NCBI GenBank assembly: GCA_026708185.1
Contig: JAPOVK010000016.1
Location: 62,001-126,000, forward strand
Reading direction: 5' to 3'
Length of the DNA stretch: 64,000 nucleotides
Source: Gammaproteobacteria bacterium
GTDB taxonomy: Bacteria; Pseudomonadota; Gammaproteobacteria; Pseudomonadales; Azotimanducaceae
Below the pieces are notes generated by a model, which ran no database searches, was not told where the DNA came from, and was given only the letters and a program-made list of their open reading frames with translations. Positions 11,275 through 23,146 of this stretch are shown here, piece by piece (the stretch's first letter is position 1; the number at the start of each line of letters is the position of its first letter). Position numbers and translations under genes: made by a program.

Positions 11275-12579
11275 ATGGCGCAAGGCAGCATGCGCCCACT
11301 GGTGATCATCGCGCTATGCACCGTGCTGCAGCTCTGCTTCGGCACGGTGTACGCGTGGAGTTTCTTCCAGTCGCTGCTGGTGCGCGACCTCGGCTGGACC
11401 TATACCGACACCGCCTGGGCGTTCAGCACCACGATCTTCTCGCTTGGCGTATCCGCGGCCGTCGCCGGGGCGCTCCTGCCACGCCTGGGTCCGCGTCTGC
11501 TGGCCGTGACCGGCGGCGTTATGTTCGCGGGCGGCTACATGCTGGCGAGCCTGGCGCTCCACATCGACTCCCTGATCCTCTTCTATCTCGGCTACGGCGT
11601 GGTCGGCGGCGTCGGGATCGGGCTCGGCTACGTGACCCCGGTGGCCACCGCGGCGCGCTGGTTTCCCGAACGCACCGGGCTCGCGACCGGGGTGGTCGTG
11701 ATGGGTTTCGGCGTCGGCGCGCTCCTCCTCAGCCAAGGCCTTGCACCCTTCCTCGTCGTGCGCACCGAAGGGGATCTCACGATGGTGTTCTTCTGGCTGG
11801 GCGTGGTGTTCGCGGCACTCGCCATTCCCGCCGGTTTCGCCTTGCGCAATCCGCCCCCGGACTACGAAATCCCGGCAGTGCCCGGGCGGGATGCCCCCAT
11901 GGGCGACGACATCGACGCCGTCGCGCCGTGCCTCAGATCGCCCGCCTTCGCCGTGATGTGGATCGTCTTCTTCTTCAACATCTCCGCGGGCCTCGCGGTG
12001 ATCAGCTTCCAGTCGCCGCTACTGCAGGAAGTCTGGGGATTGGCGGATCCGACCGTTGAACCCGAGATGCTCGCCGAATACGGCGCGATGCTGATCGCGG
12101 TGTCGTCCCTGTGCAACGGTGCGGGACGCCTCCTGTGGGGCATGATCGCGGACCGCATCGGCCGCGTGCAGGTGTTCCGCCTGCTGTTGGCAACGCAGAT
12201 GGTGGTGTTCGGCGTCCTGCTCACGGAAACCAACCCGATCATCTTCTCGGCGCTGGTCTGCTACGTCCTGCTCTGCTTCGGCGGCGGTTTCGCGGTCATG
12301 CCGTCGTTCATATCCCGCGTTTTCGGTGCGGCGCGCATGTCGCCCGTCTACGGTGCGATCCTCACCGCCTGGGCCGCTGCAGGCATTTTCGGGCCTCTCT
12401 ACGTGGGCTATCTCAAGGACGCCTACCCCGACCGGGCCGTCATGTACTGCTTCCTCATCGGGATCATGATGCTGGGCGGCGGCTGGGTGTTCACCTACCT
12501 CCTGAACGACGATCCCGTGCGGCTGCGCAAGCCCACGTTGGCCAGTACGCTGGCGCAGTTCGGCATATCGCGAGCATGA
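11275..12579 (+). CDS. MFS transporter, OFA (oxalate/formate antiporter) type
   Basis: Twelve-helix major facilitator permease of 434 residues. The first helix contains FGTVYAWSFF, typical of the OFA subfamily (compare OxlT), with a long central loop and the second-half motif GRLLWGMIADRIGR, the family's A-like motif. The start at 11275 has GGAGG six bases upstream; longer in-frame starts would run into the divergent sensor gene. The gene is divergent from the sensor-amidase-mevalonate operon, so the 103 bp between them should hold both promoters. The substrate is probably a small monocarboxylate or dicarboxylate, but it cannot be told from sequence. Confidence 0.88.
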   Translation: MAQGSMRPLVIIALCTVLQLCFGTVYAWSFFQSLLVRDLGWTYTDTAWAFSTTIFSLGVSAAVAGALLPRLGPRLLAVTGGVMFAGGYMLASLALHIDSLILFYLGYGVVGGVGIGLGYVTPVATAARWFPERTGLATGVVVMGFGVGALLLSQGLAPFLVVRTEGDLTMVFFWLGVVFAALAIPAGFALRNPPPDYEIPAVPGRDAPMGDDIDAVAPCLRSPAFAVMWIVFFFNISAGLAVISFQSPLLQEVWGLADPTVEPEMLAEYGAMLIAVSSLCNGAGRLLWGMIADRIGRVQVFRLLLATQMVVFGVLLTETNPIIFSALVCYVLLCFGGGFAVMPSFISRVFGAARMSPVYGAILTAWAAAGIFGPLYVGYLKDAYPDRAVMYCFLIGIMMLGGGWVFTYLLNDDPVRLRKPTLASTLAQFGISRA

Positions 12580-12643
12580 ACCTTCGGTCGCATCGCGCCA
12601 ACCGCGCGCCTAAACTCGGTCGGCGAAGATTGGCGTTTTGCAT

Positions 12644-13897
12644 ATGGTCATGAACCGACGGTCACTGGTTCGCGCTGGCCTCGGGGCGACGCTGGCTGTA
12701 CCGGCATTTCGAGCACGAGCCCAAGGTGGCGTGACCGACACCGCGTTCACGCTCGGCATGTCCGCCGCGTTCTCCGGTCCGTCGCGCGGCCTGGGCATCG
12801 AGCTCTACCGCGGTGCAAGCGCATACTTCGGACACGTCAACGACAACGGTGGCGTGGGGGCTCGGAAGATCGAACTTGCCACCTACGACGACGGCTATCA
12901 GCCCGATCCATCCGTGCGCAACACGGTCTCCCTGATGCTCGAGGACGATGTCTTCCTGCTGTTCGGCTACGTCGGCACGCCAACCGTGACCCGGGTCCTG
13001 CCGTTGTTGAAGAAGTTCCAGGATCGGAACGTCTACCTGTTCTTTCCGTTCACCGGAGCACAGCCGCAACGCGAGCCGCCCTATGGCGCATTCGCCTTCA
13101 ACCTGCGCGCCTCGTACCGCCAGGAGACCGCCGGCCTCGTCGACAACTTCGTAGAAATCGGTCGGCGCCGGATCGCCGTCTTCTACCAGGCGGACGCCTA
13201 TGGACGTAGCGGCTGGGCTGGCGTGCGCCGTGCCCTGGCCCGCCATGGCGAGACCATCGTCGGCGAGGCCACCTATCGGCGCGGCACCAAGTTCACGGCG
13301 AGCCTCCGTGCCCAGGTCGAGATACTCAAGGAATCGAGCCCCGACGCCGTGATCTGCATCGGCGCCTACGCGGCGTGCGCGGGGTTCGTCCGCGATGCCG
13401 TAAACCTAGGCCTCGACGTGCCCATCGCGAACCTGTCCTTCGTCGGCAGCGAGAATCTCTTGAAGTTGCTCACCGAACACGAAGCGGACAGCGCGGGCTA
13501 CACGCGTATGCTCGTGAACTCGCAAGTGGTGCCCAGTTACGAGGACAGCAGCATCCCGGCCGTGCGCGAATACCGGGAACTGATGGCGCAGCACGATCCC
13601 CAGCTGCCTTCCGACCTGCTGAAGGAACCTTATGCGCCGTTCGCGCACAGCTTCGTGAGCCTCGAAGGCTTCCTGGACGCGAAGCTGATGGTCGAGGTGC
13701 TCCGCCGACTCCCGGACCCGCCCAACCGGCACGACCTCGAAGAGGCGGTTTTCACCGTGCGCGACTTCGACCTCGGCATCGGCGAGCCGGTCTCGTTCGG
13801 CCCCGGTCGAAGGCAAGGCTTGCAGCAGGTCTACTACACGATGGTCGAGGACGATCGGTTCGTGACGCTCCACGACTGGAGCGCCAAGTTCGCGTGA
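12644..13897 (+). CDS. ABC transporter substrate-binding protein (branched-chain amino acid type, Peripla_BP_6)
   Basis: Exported solute receptor of about 417 residues. The N-terminus MNRRSLVRAG with a following hydrophobic stretch and an AxA-like site (RARAQ) looks like a Tat signal peptide. The mature part begins FTLGMSAAFSGPSRGLG, the usual start of type I periplasmic-binding proteins of the LivJ family, and has two alternating Rossmann-like lobes. ATG codons at 12644 and 12650 are both possible, as is a TTG at 12638. No LivHMGF permease or ATPase gene lies nearby, so it is an orphan receptor here. The ligand is unknown and could be an amide, a carboxylate or an aromatic compound. Confidence 0.85.
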   Translation: MVMNRRSLVRAGLGATLAVPAFRARAQGGVTDTAFTLGMSAAFSGPSRGLGIELYRGASAYFGHVNDNGGVGARKIELATYDDGYQPDPSVRNTVSLMLEDDVFLLFGYVGTPTVTRVLPLLKKFQDRNVYLFFPFTGAQPQREPPYGAFAFNLRASYRQETAGLVDNFVEIGRRRIAVFYQADAYGRSGWAGVRRALARHGETIVGEATYRRGTKFTASLRAQVEILKESSPDAVICIGAYAACAGFVRDAVNLGLDVPIANLSFVGSENLLKLLTEHEADSAGYTRMLVNSQVVPSYEDSSIPAVREYRELMAQHDPQLPSDLLKEPYAPFAHSFVSLEGFLDAKLMVEVLRRLPDPPNRHDLEEAVFTVRDFDLGIGEPVSFGPGRRQGLQQVYYTMVEDDRFVTLHDWSAKFA

Positions 13898-13922
13898 TGG
13901 TCGCCGGTTAAGGAAGCCGCCG

Positions 13923-14237
13923 CTACGAAATGACCGAATGCGGGGTCGGGACGATCCGCGTCACCTCGATGTCCGGCTGCATCAACTCGGCTACCCGCGG
14001 CGCGATGTCGTTCCTCCACGTGTCGCTCTGGTAGACGTCCGCGTACTGCTGTTCGCGGTCGGCTTCGGACGCGAAACGCCGCATCCACACGTAGGTGGTC
14101 TCGTCTTCGCCGCGGAAGCTGCCGGCGATGACCATGCCCTTGCTGACCTGGAACGGGATGATCGTGCCTTCCATGAACTCCACCCATTCGTCCATCTTGC
14201 CGTCGTTGATCTTGTAGCGCCTGAGTTCGTAGAACAT
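13923..14237 (-). CDS. NIPSNAP family protein
   Basis: Small dimeric alpha/beta-barrel (ferredoxin-like) protein of 104 residues. It starts MFYELRRYKI, has WVEFMEGTIIPFQ in the first helix, and carries the GSFRGEDETTYVWMRRFAS core strand pattern seen in NIPSNAP proteins. The start at 14237 has GGAGA upstream; a longer in-frame ORF to 14363 lacks family similarity. The biochemical role of these stand-alone NIPSNAP proteins is not established. It is convergent with the substrate-binding protein gene and divergent from the CoA-transferase gene at 14401. Confidence 0.8.
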   Translation of the reverse strand: MFYELRRYKINDGKMDEWVEFMEGTIIPFQVSKGMVIAGSFRGEDETTYVWMRRFASEADREQQYADVYQSDTWRNDIAPRVAELMQPDIEVTRIVPTPHSVIS

Positions 14238-14400
14238 TGGAATGGTCTCCTTGATTGCTTGTCGCCGCGGCACGCGAATGAGTCGCGGTACGCGACGGCG
14301 CAGTTTAAACGTTGCGTCGCGACGAACGGGAGCACCGATGCGCTTTATACTGCCTTGGCCCACCCGATCGACGCCCGCTTAAGGAGACAAGGAGGCGCTT

Positions 14401-15603
14401 GTGGCAGCACTTGACGGAATGCGCATTCTCGACATGACCCAGTACGAAGCCGGCACTTCCTGTACGCAGAGCCTCGCCTTCCTCGGTGCCGACGTCGTCA
14501 AGGTCGAACGGCCCGAGGTCGGCGACCCGGGGCGCGGCAGGGCCCGGGGCGCGGCCCTGGACGCCGAGTATTTCGTCAACTGGAACAGCAATAAGCGCAG
14601 CGTGACCCTGCACCTCGATACGCCCGCGGGCCGCGAGGTCCTCATGAAGATGGTGCCCAACTACGACGTTTTCGTGGAGAACTACGGTCCCGGCGTGGTG
14701 GAGAAACTCGACATCGGCTACGACGCCATGCGCGACGTGCACCCCGAGATCATCTACGTGCGCATCAAGGGCTTCGGCACCAGCGGGCCGTACGCCGACT
14801 ACAAGTGCATGGATATGGTCGCCCAGGCGGCGGCAGGCGCGTTCTCGATCACCGGCGAGCCCGACGGGCCGCCCATGCGTCCCGGACCGACCATGGGCGA
14901 TGCCGGTACCGGCGTGCAGGCGGCGCTAGCCATCACCGCCGCCTGGGCGCAGAAGCAGCGCACCGGCGAGGGGCAGTACGTCGAACTGTCCATGCAGGAA
15001 GCGATGACCTACTACCTGCGCACCGCCGTGTCCCGAACAGGCTTCGGCACGGAGCCCACGCCGCGAATCGGCAACGGCGACAATCCATTCGTGTCGCTGT
15101 ATCCCTGCCGCGGCAACGGGCCGAACGACTACGTCTTCATCATGGCGGTCAACCCGCGCATGTGGGCTGCCGTCTGCCGCACCATTGGCCAGCCGGGCCT
15201 TCTCGCGGACGAGCGCTTCGACACGGCGGCGAAGCGGCGCACGAACTCGGCGGCGCTTCGCGGCGAAATCGAAACCTGGACGCGCAGCCAGTCCAAGCAG
15301 GCCGCTATGACCGCACTCGCCCAAGCCGGCGTCTGCGCAAGCCAGGTCTATGAAACCAACGACCTGTTCACCGACCCCCACCTGCTGGCGCGCGATTTCG
15401 TGCAGACGGTCCACCACGCGCAGCACGGCGATGTCCGCCTTCTCCGCTGGCCGGCGCGGATGTCGAAGAGCCATGTCACCATGAAAGGGGCGCCGCTACT
15501 CGGCGAGCACACCGACGAGGTCTTGGCGGAGGATCTCGGCCTGTCCCAAGCGGACATCGACGGATTGCGCGCCGGTGGCGCGCTCGGCTCGGAGGCCCGC
15601 TAG
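14401..15603 (+). CDS. CaiB/BaiF family (class III) CoA-transferase
   Basis: Predicted to move CoA between a thioester and a free carboxylate. Homology covers the full 400 residues: N-terminal MRILDMTQYEAGTSCTQSLA, the Rossmann segment FLGADVVKVERPEVGDPGR, and PTMGDAGTGVQ, where Asp167 fits the catalytic Asp of formyl-CoA transferase. It uses a GTG start with GGAGG in the leader AAGGAGACAAGGAGGCGCTT. The next gene, an exonuclease, begins 15 bp downstream. A second paralogue of this family is at 37.5-38.8 kb. The acid substrate is unknown. Confidence 0.92.
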   Translation: MAALDGMRILDMTQYEAGTSCTQSLAFLGADVVKVERPEVGDPGRGRARGAALDAEYFVNWNSNKRSVTLHLDTPAGREVLMKMVPNYDVFVENYGPGVVEKLDIGYDAMRDVHPEIIYVRIKGFGTSGPYADYKCMDMVAQAAAGAFSITGEPDGPPMRPGPTMGDAGTGVQAALAITAAWAQKQRTGEGQYVELSMQEAMTYYLRTAVSRTGFGTEPTPRIGNGDNPFVSLYPCRGNGPNDYVFIMAVNPRMWAAVCRTIGQPGLLADERFDTAAKRRTNSAALRGEIETWTRSQSKQAAMTALAQAGVCASQVYETNDLFTDPHLLARDFVQTVHHAQHGDVRLLRWPARMSKSHVTMKGAPLLGEHTDEVLAEDLGLSQADIDGLRAGGALGSEAR

Positions 15604-15618
15604 CGCCGGATTCGGGCC

Positions 15619-16509
15619 GTGGCCGTCCAAGCTCACCTGGTCGACGGCACCTTCGAGCTGTTTCGCTGCTTCCACGGCGCGCCCCGGCACGTCAACGCCA
15701 AGGGCGAGGAGGTCGGCGCTGTCCGCGGCCTCCTGCACACGCTGCTGTCCCTGCTCAAGTCCGACGACGTCAGCCACGTGGCGGTGGCGTTCGATGCGTT
15801 GCCGGCGGCACGTGGCCCGGTCAAGGACGAGCCGGGCATTCTGATCAGACGCCAGGCGCCCCTCGCACTGGACGCAGTGCGCGCGCTCGGCATCCGACTG
15901 TGGCCCATGGTTCGCTTCCAAGCGGACGATGCCCTGGCCACGGGCGCACGGGTTCTCCGCGAGGACGCAGGCGTGGAGCGGGTCGTCCTCTGCACCAGCG
16001 ACACGGACCTTTTCCAGTGCATTCGCGGCGAGCGCGTGGTCGTGCTGAACCGCATCTCCAAGACCGTCACGGACGAGACAGCCTTCCGCAGCCGCTACGG
16101 TATCGCACCGCAGCAGTTTCCCGACCACCTCGCCTTGGTCGGCGCGCCGGCCAAGGGGCTGCCCGGTGTGCCGCGTTGGGGGTCACGGACGGCGGCCGCC
16201 ATGCTCCATTGCTACGGGGCAATCGAGCGCATCCCCGAGAATGCCGCTGACTGGGAACCGAAGGTCCCCGGCAAGGCACGGCTGGCCGCGGAACTCCTCG
16301 CCGGACGCGACGAAGCGCTGCTTGTGAAACGGCTCGCGACCTTGCGTGACGATCTTCCGATCGACTGTTCCGTAGGGGCCTTGGCGTGGCGAGCGCTGGA
16401 CGAACCACGGCTGCGGCGCGTCGTTGCTCGCGCCGAGGCGTCCGATCTGTGGCCTCGGATCGAGCGCTGGCGCCCTGGTCCCGAACGGCGCGACGCTACG
16501 CGCCTGTGA
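15619..16509 (+). CDS. 5'-3' exonuclease (FEN/Pol I 5'-nuclease domain) stand-alone protein
   Basis: Predicted structure-dependent 5'-nuclease of 296 residues related to the N-terminal domain of DNA polymerase I, without a polymerase domain. Acidic metal-binding clusters are visible: LVDGTFELFRCFHG, AVAFDALPAARG, QADDALATGA and LCTSDTDLFQ, and then the helix-hairpin-helix-like LVGAPAKGLPGVPRWGSRTAA, where the usual GDxxDNIPG is altered to GAPAKGLPG. The start is GTG at 15619, 15 bp after the CoA-transferase stop. The 3' end overlaps the convergent selenoprotein gene by 14 bp. A role in repair or RNA-primer removal is likely but not shown. Confidence 0.85.
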   Translation: MAVQAHLVDGTFELFRCFHGAPRHVNAKGEEVGAVRGLLHTLLSLLKSDDVSHVAVAFDALPAARGPVKDEPGILIRRQAPLALDAVRALGIRLWPMVRFQADDALATGARVLREDAGVERVVLCTSDTDLFQCIRGERVVVLNRISKTVTDETAFRSRYGIAPQQFPDHLALVGAPAKGLPGVPRWGSRTAAAMLHCYGAIERIPENAADWEPKVPGKARLAAELLAGRDEALLVKRLATLRDDLPIDCSVGALAWRALDEPRLRRVVARAEASDLWPRIERWRPGPERRDATRL

Positions 16510-17023
16510 GAATCCCCACGCCCTGCTCGAACGCTGAACGTGCCCGGCCCTTGAGTTCGTCCAGGGTACGGCTGCCGATCGGGTGGTCGACCATCGCGAA
16601 CGGGTAGCTCGGTATGCCGAGTGCCCTGGCGATGTTGCGCCCCGTCACCTCGAACGGGTAGGTGCAGATCACCAGCGCGGGCTTGCCAAGCTGTTCGAAG
16701 GAAATGCCGTCATGCACACTGCACGTTGAGCAGCTCCCTCAGTCGCCGACCGCCGTGATCAGGAAGTCCGCCCTGCCCGACAACTCCCGGTGATGTTCCG
16801 GAAGCGCTGGTCTCGACGCGTTCCCCTTGTTGATGAAACCGCCGACTTCGCAGCCGAAGTCGCGGGCGAAGAGAGCGGCCGTCTCGTTCAGCAGCACGTC
16901 CGCGTTGGCCTTGCCGTTGGACAACAGGCCGATGCTCCGTCCGGCCAGGTCGTCGAGACGGGGCGCCAGGGTCCGTTCCGTCGATCCGCCGCGGCCGCCC
17001 GGGTCGATCAAGGTCATGCTCAT
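16496..17023 (-). CDS. UGSC-family selenoprotein (in-frame UGA read as selenocysteine)
   Basis: A continuous 176-codon frame interrupted only by one UGA at 16739-16741. Codons after UGA read Gly-Ser-Cys, so decoding UGA as selenocysteine gives U95-G96-S97-C98, exactly the name-giving motif of the UGSC (seleno)protein family. The 94 residues before it (MSMTLIDPGGRGGSTERTLA...) and the 80 after it (...EQLGKPALVICTYPFEV...) stay in one frame and look like one domain. The start is ATG with GGAGG ten bases upstream. A conventional caller would give two fragments, 16739-17023 and 16496-16717, or a pseudogene. It is the last gene of an operon with an SDR and a Cys-rich protein. UxxC suggests thiol/selenol redox chemistry, but the reaction is unknown. 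Selenocysteine machinery (selA, selB, selC) is not in the window. Confidence 0.88.
16711..16741 (-). promoter_or_regulatory. Candidate bacterial SECIS hairpin after the UGA codon
   Basis: In the mRNA, 13 nt after UGA, a six-base-pair stem forms: C-G, G-U, U-A, G-C, C-G, A-U (CGUGCA with UGCAUG) closing a three-base loop GUG. The loop begins 19 nt after UGA. Bacterial SECIS elements have a small apical loop with G in its first two positions about 16-37 nt after UGA, so spacing and loop fit. The stem is short and one pair is G-U. Folding was done by eye. Confidence 0.55.
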
Positions 17024-17059
17024 TCTGGATTGCCTCCTAGTTGCGCAGCGTAAGCCTCG

Positions 17060-18112
17060 CTAGCAGTCGATACACACGCCGATGGGTTTGGATTGCATGA
17101 TGGAGCCTCGGCTGCGGCTCCACGAAGGGATGAACGCCGAGTGACCGCCGGCATCGCCGCCCGCCACGGTGACGAGGATGTCGTCCGGGCCGAAACCGCG
17201 GCGGACATCCGCCGTACCTTGGCGCTCGTGCTCCCGGGGAACGTACTTCCTGACCTGTTTCATGGCCTCGACGGACTGCGAGGCATTCTCGAACAGGTAC
17301 TGCCGTACATCGGCCTTGGTCCAGCCGGTGCTCGCGACGATCTCCGCATGTTCGGGGGACAGCACGACCACCGACTGGCCCGTCGTGATGCAGCCCAAGT
17401 TGGCCATTGAGTCCGCGACGCAGTCGAGGATGGCTTCCGGCGTGTTGCCGCCATGGTTCTCGACGTTGCAGAAACCGGCGCCGGCGAACACCGTCACGCT
17501 GGAGATGTCCTCGCCAAAGCCGAGTTCCACGTTCAGAGGCTGCCAAGGATTGCGCTCGGCCCGTTCCGCGATGCACGAGCAGTACTTGCCCGGGTGGCCT
17601 TGGGTGGACTGGTCCGATACGCCTGGGATCATCTCGAAGACATTCATGATGACGAGCCGCATGGCGCGTCCGATCGTCGCGTTGGCGCGATTGCCGGGGC
17701 CGAAGACGTTGCCGGCCGCGTTCATGCCGATGTCGGTCACCACCGGACCGGCAACGATCAGCATCGGGGCCGAACCGCCGGTGCTGGCCGTCGAGCCGTG
17801 AAAGTTGTACGCGGGCTCGTTGGCCGCCTCCAACGCGGCCACGACAACCGGGAAGTACTCCGGAAGGCAGCCCGCCATGACCGCGTTCACCGCCGCGGCC
17901 AGGATGCTGCACTCGAGCCCCGTGGTCGGGTGGGTCGCGATCACCGTCTCGGCCGGGCGGCCTTCCATGGCGAGCATCGACTCGACACGCGACATCTCGG
18001 GGGGCACCACCGGCAGGCCGTCGGTCCAGCCCCGTTCGTAGCAGGCGTCGATCGCGGCCAGGACATCGTCCTCGACGTCTACCGTCCTGGCTGTGCTGGC
18101 GATGCTGGCCAT
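17060..18112 (-). CDS. Unrecognised Cys-containing protein, operon partner of the UGSC selenoprotein
   Basis: A 350-residue protein with no signal peptide and no motif I can assign to an enzyme class. Visible traits: a Gly/Asn/Ala-rich middle (NAAGNVFGPGNRANATIGRA), and many cysteines including a CSC motif near residue 205 and a C-terminal CIDC ending the protein. It also has WTDGLPVVPPE near the N-terminus and HPTTGLECSILAAA. The start at 18112 has GGAGGG nine bases upstream and lies 10 bp after the SDR stop. The selenoprotein gene follows 36 bp downstream. Clustering with a UGSC protein suggests a shared redox function, which is inference only. Confidence 0.75.
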   Translation of the reverse strand: MASIASTARTVDVEDDVLAAIDACYERGWTDGLPVVPPEMSRVESMLAMEGRPAETVIATHPTTGLECSILAAAVNAVMAGCLPEYFPVVVAALEAANEPAYNFHGSTASTGGSAPMLIVAGPVVTDIGMNAAGNVFGPGNRANATIGRAMRLVIMNVFEMIPGVSDQSTQGHPGKYCSCIAERAERNPWQPLNVELGFGEDISSVTVFAGAGFCNVENHGGNTPEAILDCVADSMANLGCITTGQSVVVLSPEHAEIVASTGWTKADVRQYLFENASQSVEAMKQVRKYVPREHERQGTADVRRGFGPDDILVTVAGGDAGGHSAFIPSWSRSRGSIMQSKPIGVCIDC

Positions 18113-18122
18113 AACGTCCCTC

Positions 18123-18887
18123 CTAGTAGGCGCTGCTGCCGCCGTCCGCCTTGTAGATGGCGCCCGTGACGAAGGCCGCGTCATCGCTGGCCAGAAACAG
18201 CATGACACGGGCGATGTCGTCCGGCTGCGCGTAGCGGCCGAGCGGGATGTTGGCCGCGATTCGCTCCCGCGCAGCCTGCGGATCGTCCGGCGACATGCCG
18301 GCTTCGAGGCTGCGCATCATGCGCGTGTCCACCGGCGAGGGGTTGACGGTGTTGACGCGGATGTTCATGGGCGCGCACTCGCGCGCGGCGGCCCTCATCA
18401 AGCCGATGACGGCGTGCTTGCTCGCACCGTAGGGCGCGATCCCGGGCGTCCCGGACAGGCCGGCGACGCTCGACGTGATCACGATGCTGCCGCCGCCCCG
18501 GGCGGCGAGCGCCGGGATGGCGGACTTCAAACCCAGCCACACGCCCTTGACGTTGACCGCCATGACGCGGTCGAAGTCCTCCTCGCGCGACTCGACGATC
18601 GGCGCCACCGCGCCTTCGATGCCGGCATTGGCGAGGAAGATGTCCACGCCGCCGTAGCGCTCGGTGGCGACTTGGAACATGCGCTCGTTGTCTGCGGCCC
18701 GGGTGATGTCGGCGGCGCACGCGCTCACCCGGTTGCTGCCGATCGCGCGCAAGGCGTCGTCGAGCGCGTCTTCGGCCAGGTCCACGATCAACACATTGGC
18801 GCCCTCGGCGGCGAAGCGTCTCGCAGCACCCTGGCCGATGCCGCCGGCGCCACCGGTGATCACTGCGACCTTGCCGTCAAGCCTCAT
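18123..18887 (-). CDS. SDR family NAD(P)-dependent oxidoreductase
   Basis: Classical short-chain dehydrogenase/reductase of 254 residues. It has the cofactor loop TGGAGGIG, the acidic residue after strand 2 (VLIVDLAED) favouring [11 protein letters not shown], and the catalytic Ser in [10 protein letters not shown] with YGASK carrying Tyr and Lys. The C-terminal [18 protein letters not shown] is standard. The start [10 protein letters not shown] at 18887 was preferred over ATG 18914 because family homology begins there. It is the first gene of the operon with the Cys-rich protein and the selenoprotein. The alcohol/ketone substrate is unknown. Confidence 0.92.
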   Translation of the reverse strand: MRLDGKVAVITGGAGGIGQGAARRFAAEGANVLIVDLAEDALDDALRAIGSNRVSACAADITRAADNERMFQVATERYGGVDIFLANAGIEGAVAPIVESREEDFDRVMAVNVKGVWLGLKSAIPALAARGGGSIVITSSVAGLSGTPGIAPYGASKHAVIGLMRAAARECAPMNIRVNTVNPSPVDTRMMRSLEAGMSPDDPQAARERIAANIPLGRYAQPDDIARVMLFLASDDAAFVTGAIYKADGGSSAY

Positions 18888-19005
18888 GTTCTTTTCCCCA
18901 TGCGCGAAGGGCACGATTATGGATCAGTTCCTCAGGTCCTGGCGCACAGCGTTGCCTTCGCGGCGTCGCTCTTGCGACACTCACGGTCGACTTAGGCGAG
19001 ACCGC

Positions 19006-20619
<1,614 letters not shown>

Positions 20620-20629
20620 GCACGCTACG

Positions 20630-22573
<1,944 letters not shown>

Positions 22574-22672
22574 CGGCGGTCGGCGCCTCGCTACCGGCGG
22601 CGACCGCGAAGTGGTCGCGTCGCGTATGTATAATGCGCCGCCGTCCCATGGTGCCCGCCGGGTGAGTCGTTG

Positions 22673-23116
22673 ATGTCCAACGCCAAGCACAAGCTGTGCT
22701 TTTCTGTCGCCGCCTTCGTCGCCGTATTGGCCTTCGGGCAGACCATGGACCCCGGCACGGTTGCCGACATCGCCGAACGCACGGCACCGTTCGGCAAGCT
22801 CTGCCTTGAAGGTCAGGACTGCGCCGGCGACCCGTCGGCGGAGGCCGCCACGCCGGTTGCCGCCTTGAGTGGCAGCGACGTCTACGGGACGTTCTGCCGC
22901 ACCTGCCACGACGCGGGGCTCAACGACGCGCCCAAGGTCGGCGACGCCGAGGCCTGGGCACCGCGCCTCGCGAAAGGCAACGAGGTTCTGCTGCAGAACA
23001 CGAAGGATGGATTCGCCGACGGGCTGATGCCAGCGATGGGACTCTGCATGGCGTGCTCGGACGCCGAGCTTCAGGCCGCGATCGACTTCATGACGGGTGA
23101 CGCCGACGCCGGTTGA
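22673..23116 (+). CDS. Cytochrome c5-type exported c-type cytochrome
   Basis: Periplasmic electron carrier of 147 residues. A signal-like hydrophobic N-terminus (CFSVAAFVAVLAFG) is followed by a variable region and a cytochrome c fold. One heme site is visible, C75-R-T-C78-H79. The methionine ligand is likely in LMPAMG, followed by CMAC, the C-terminal cysteine pair typical of the c5 group. ATG at 22673 is preferred over TTG at 22670. It is convergent with the comM-like gene 30 bp downstream. The redox partner is unknown. Confidence 0.87.
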   Translation: MSNAKHKLCFSVAAFVAVLAFGQTMDPGTVADIAERTAPFGKLCLEGQDCAGDPSAEAATPVAALSGSDVYGTFCRTCHDAGLNDAPKVGDAEAWAPRLAKGNEVLLQNTKDGFADGLMPAMGLCMACSDAELQAAIDFMTGDADAG

Positions 23117-23146
23117 GCCCTGCACCGCGCGCCTTGAAGCCAGCGG

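Noticed and set aside
16496-16717. Separate 73-aa protein, and a pseudogene call for the pair
   Set aside because: It is the C-terminal part of the selenoprotein; its frame is continuous through the UGA with the upstream 94 codons.
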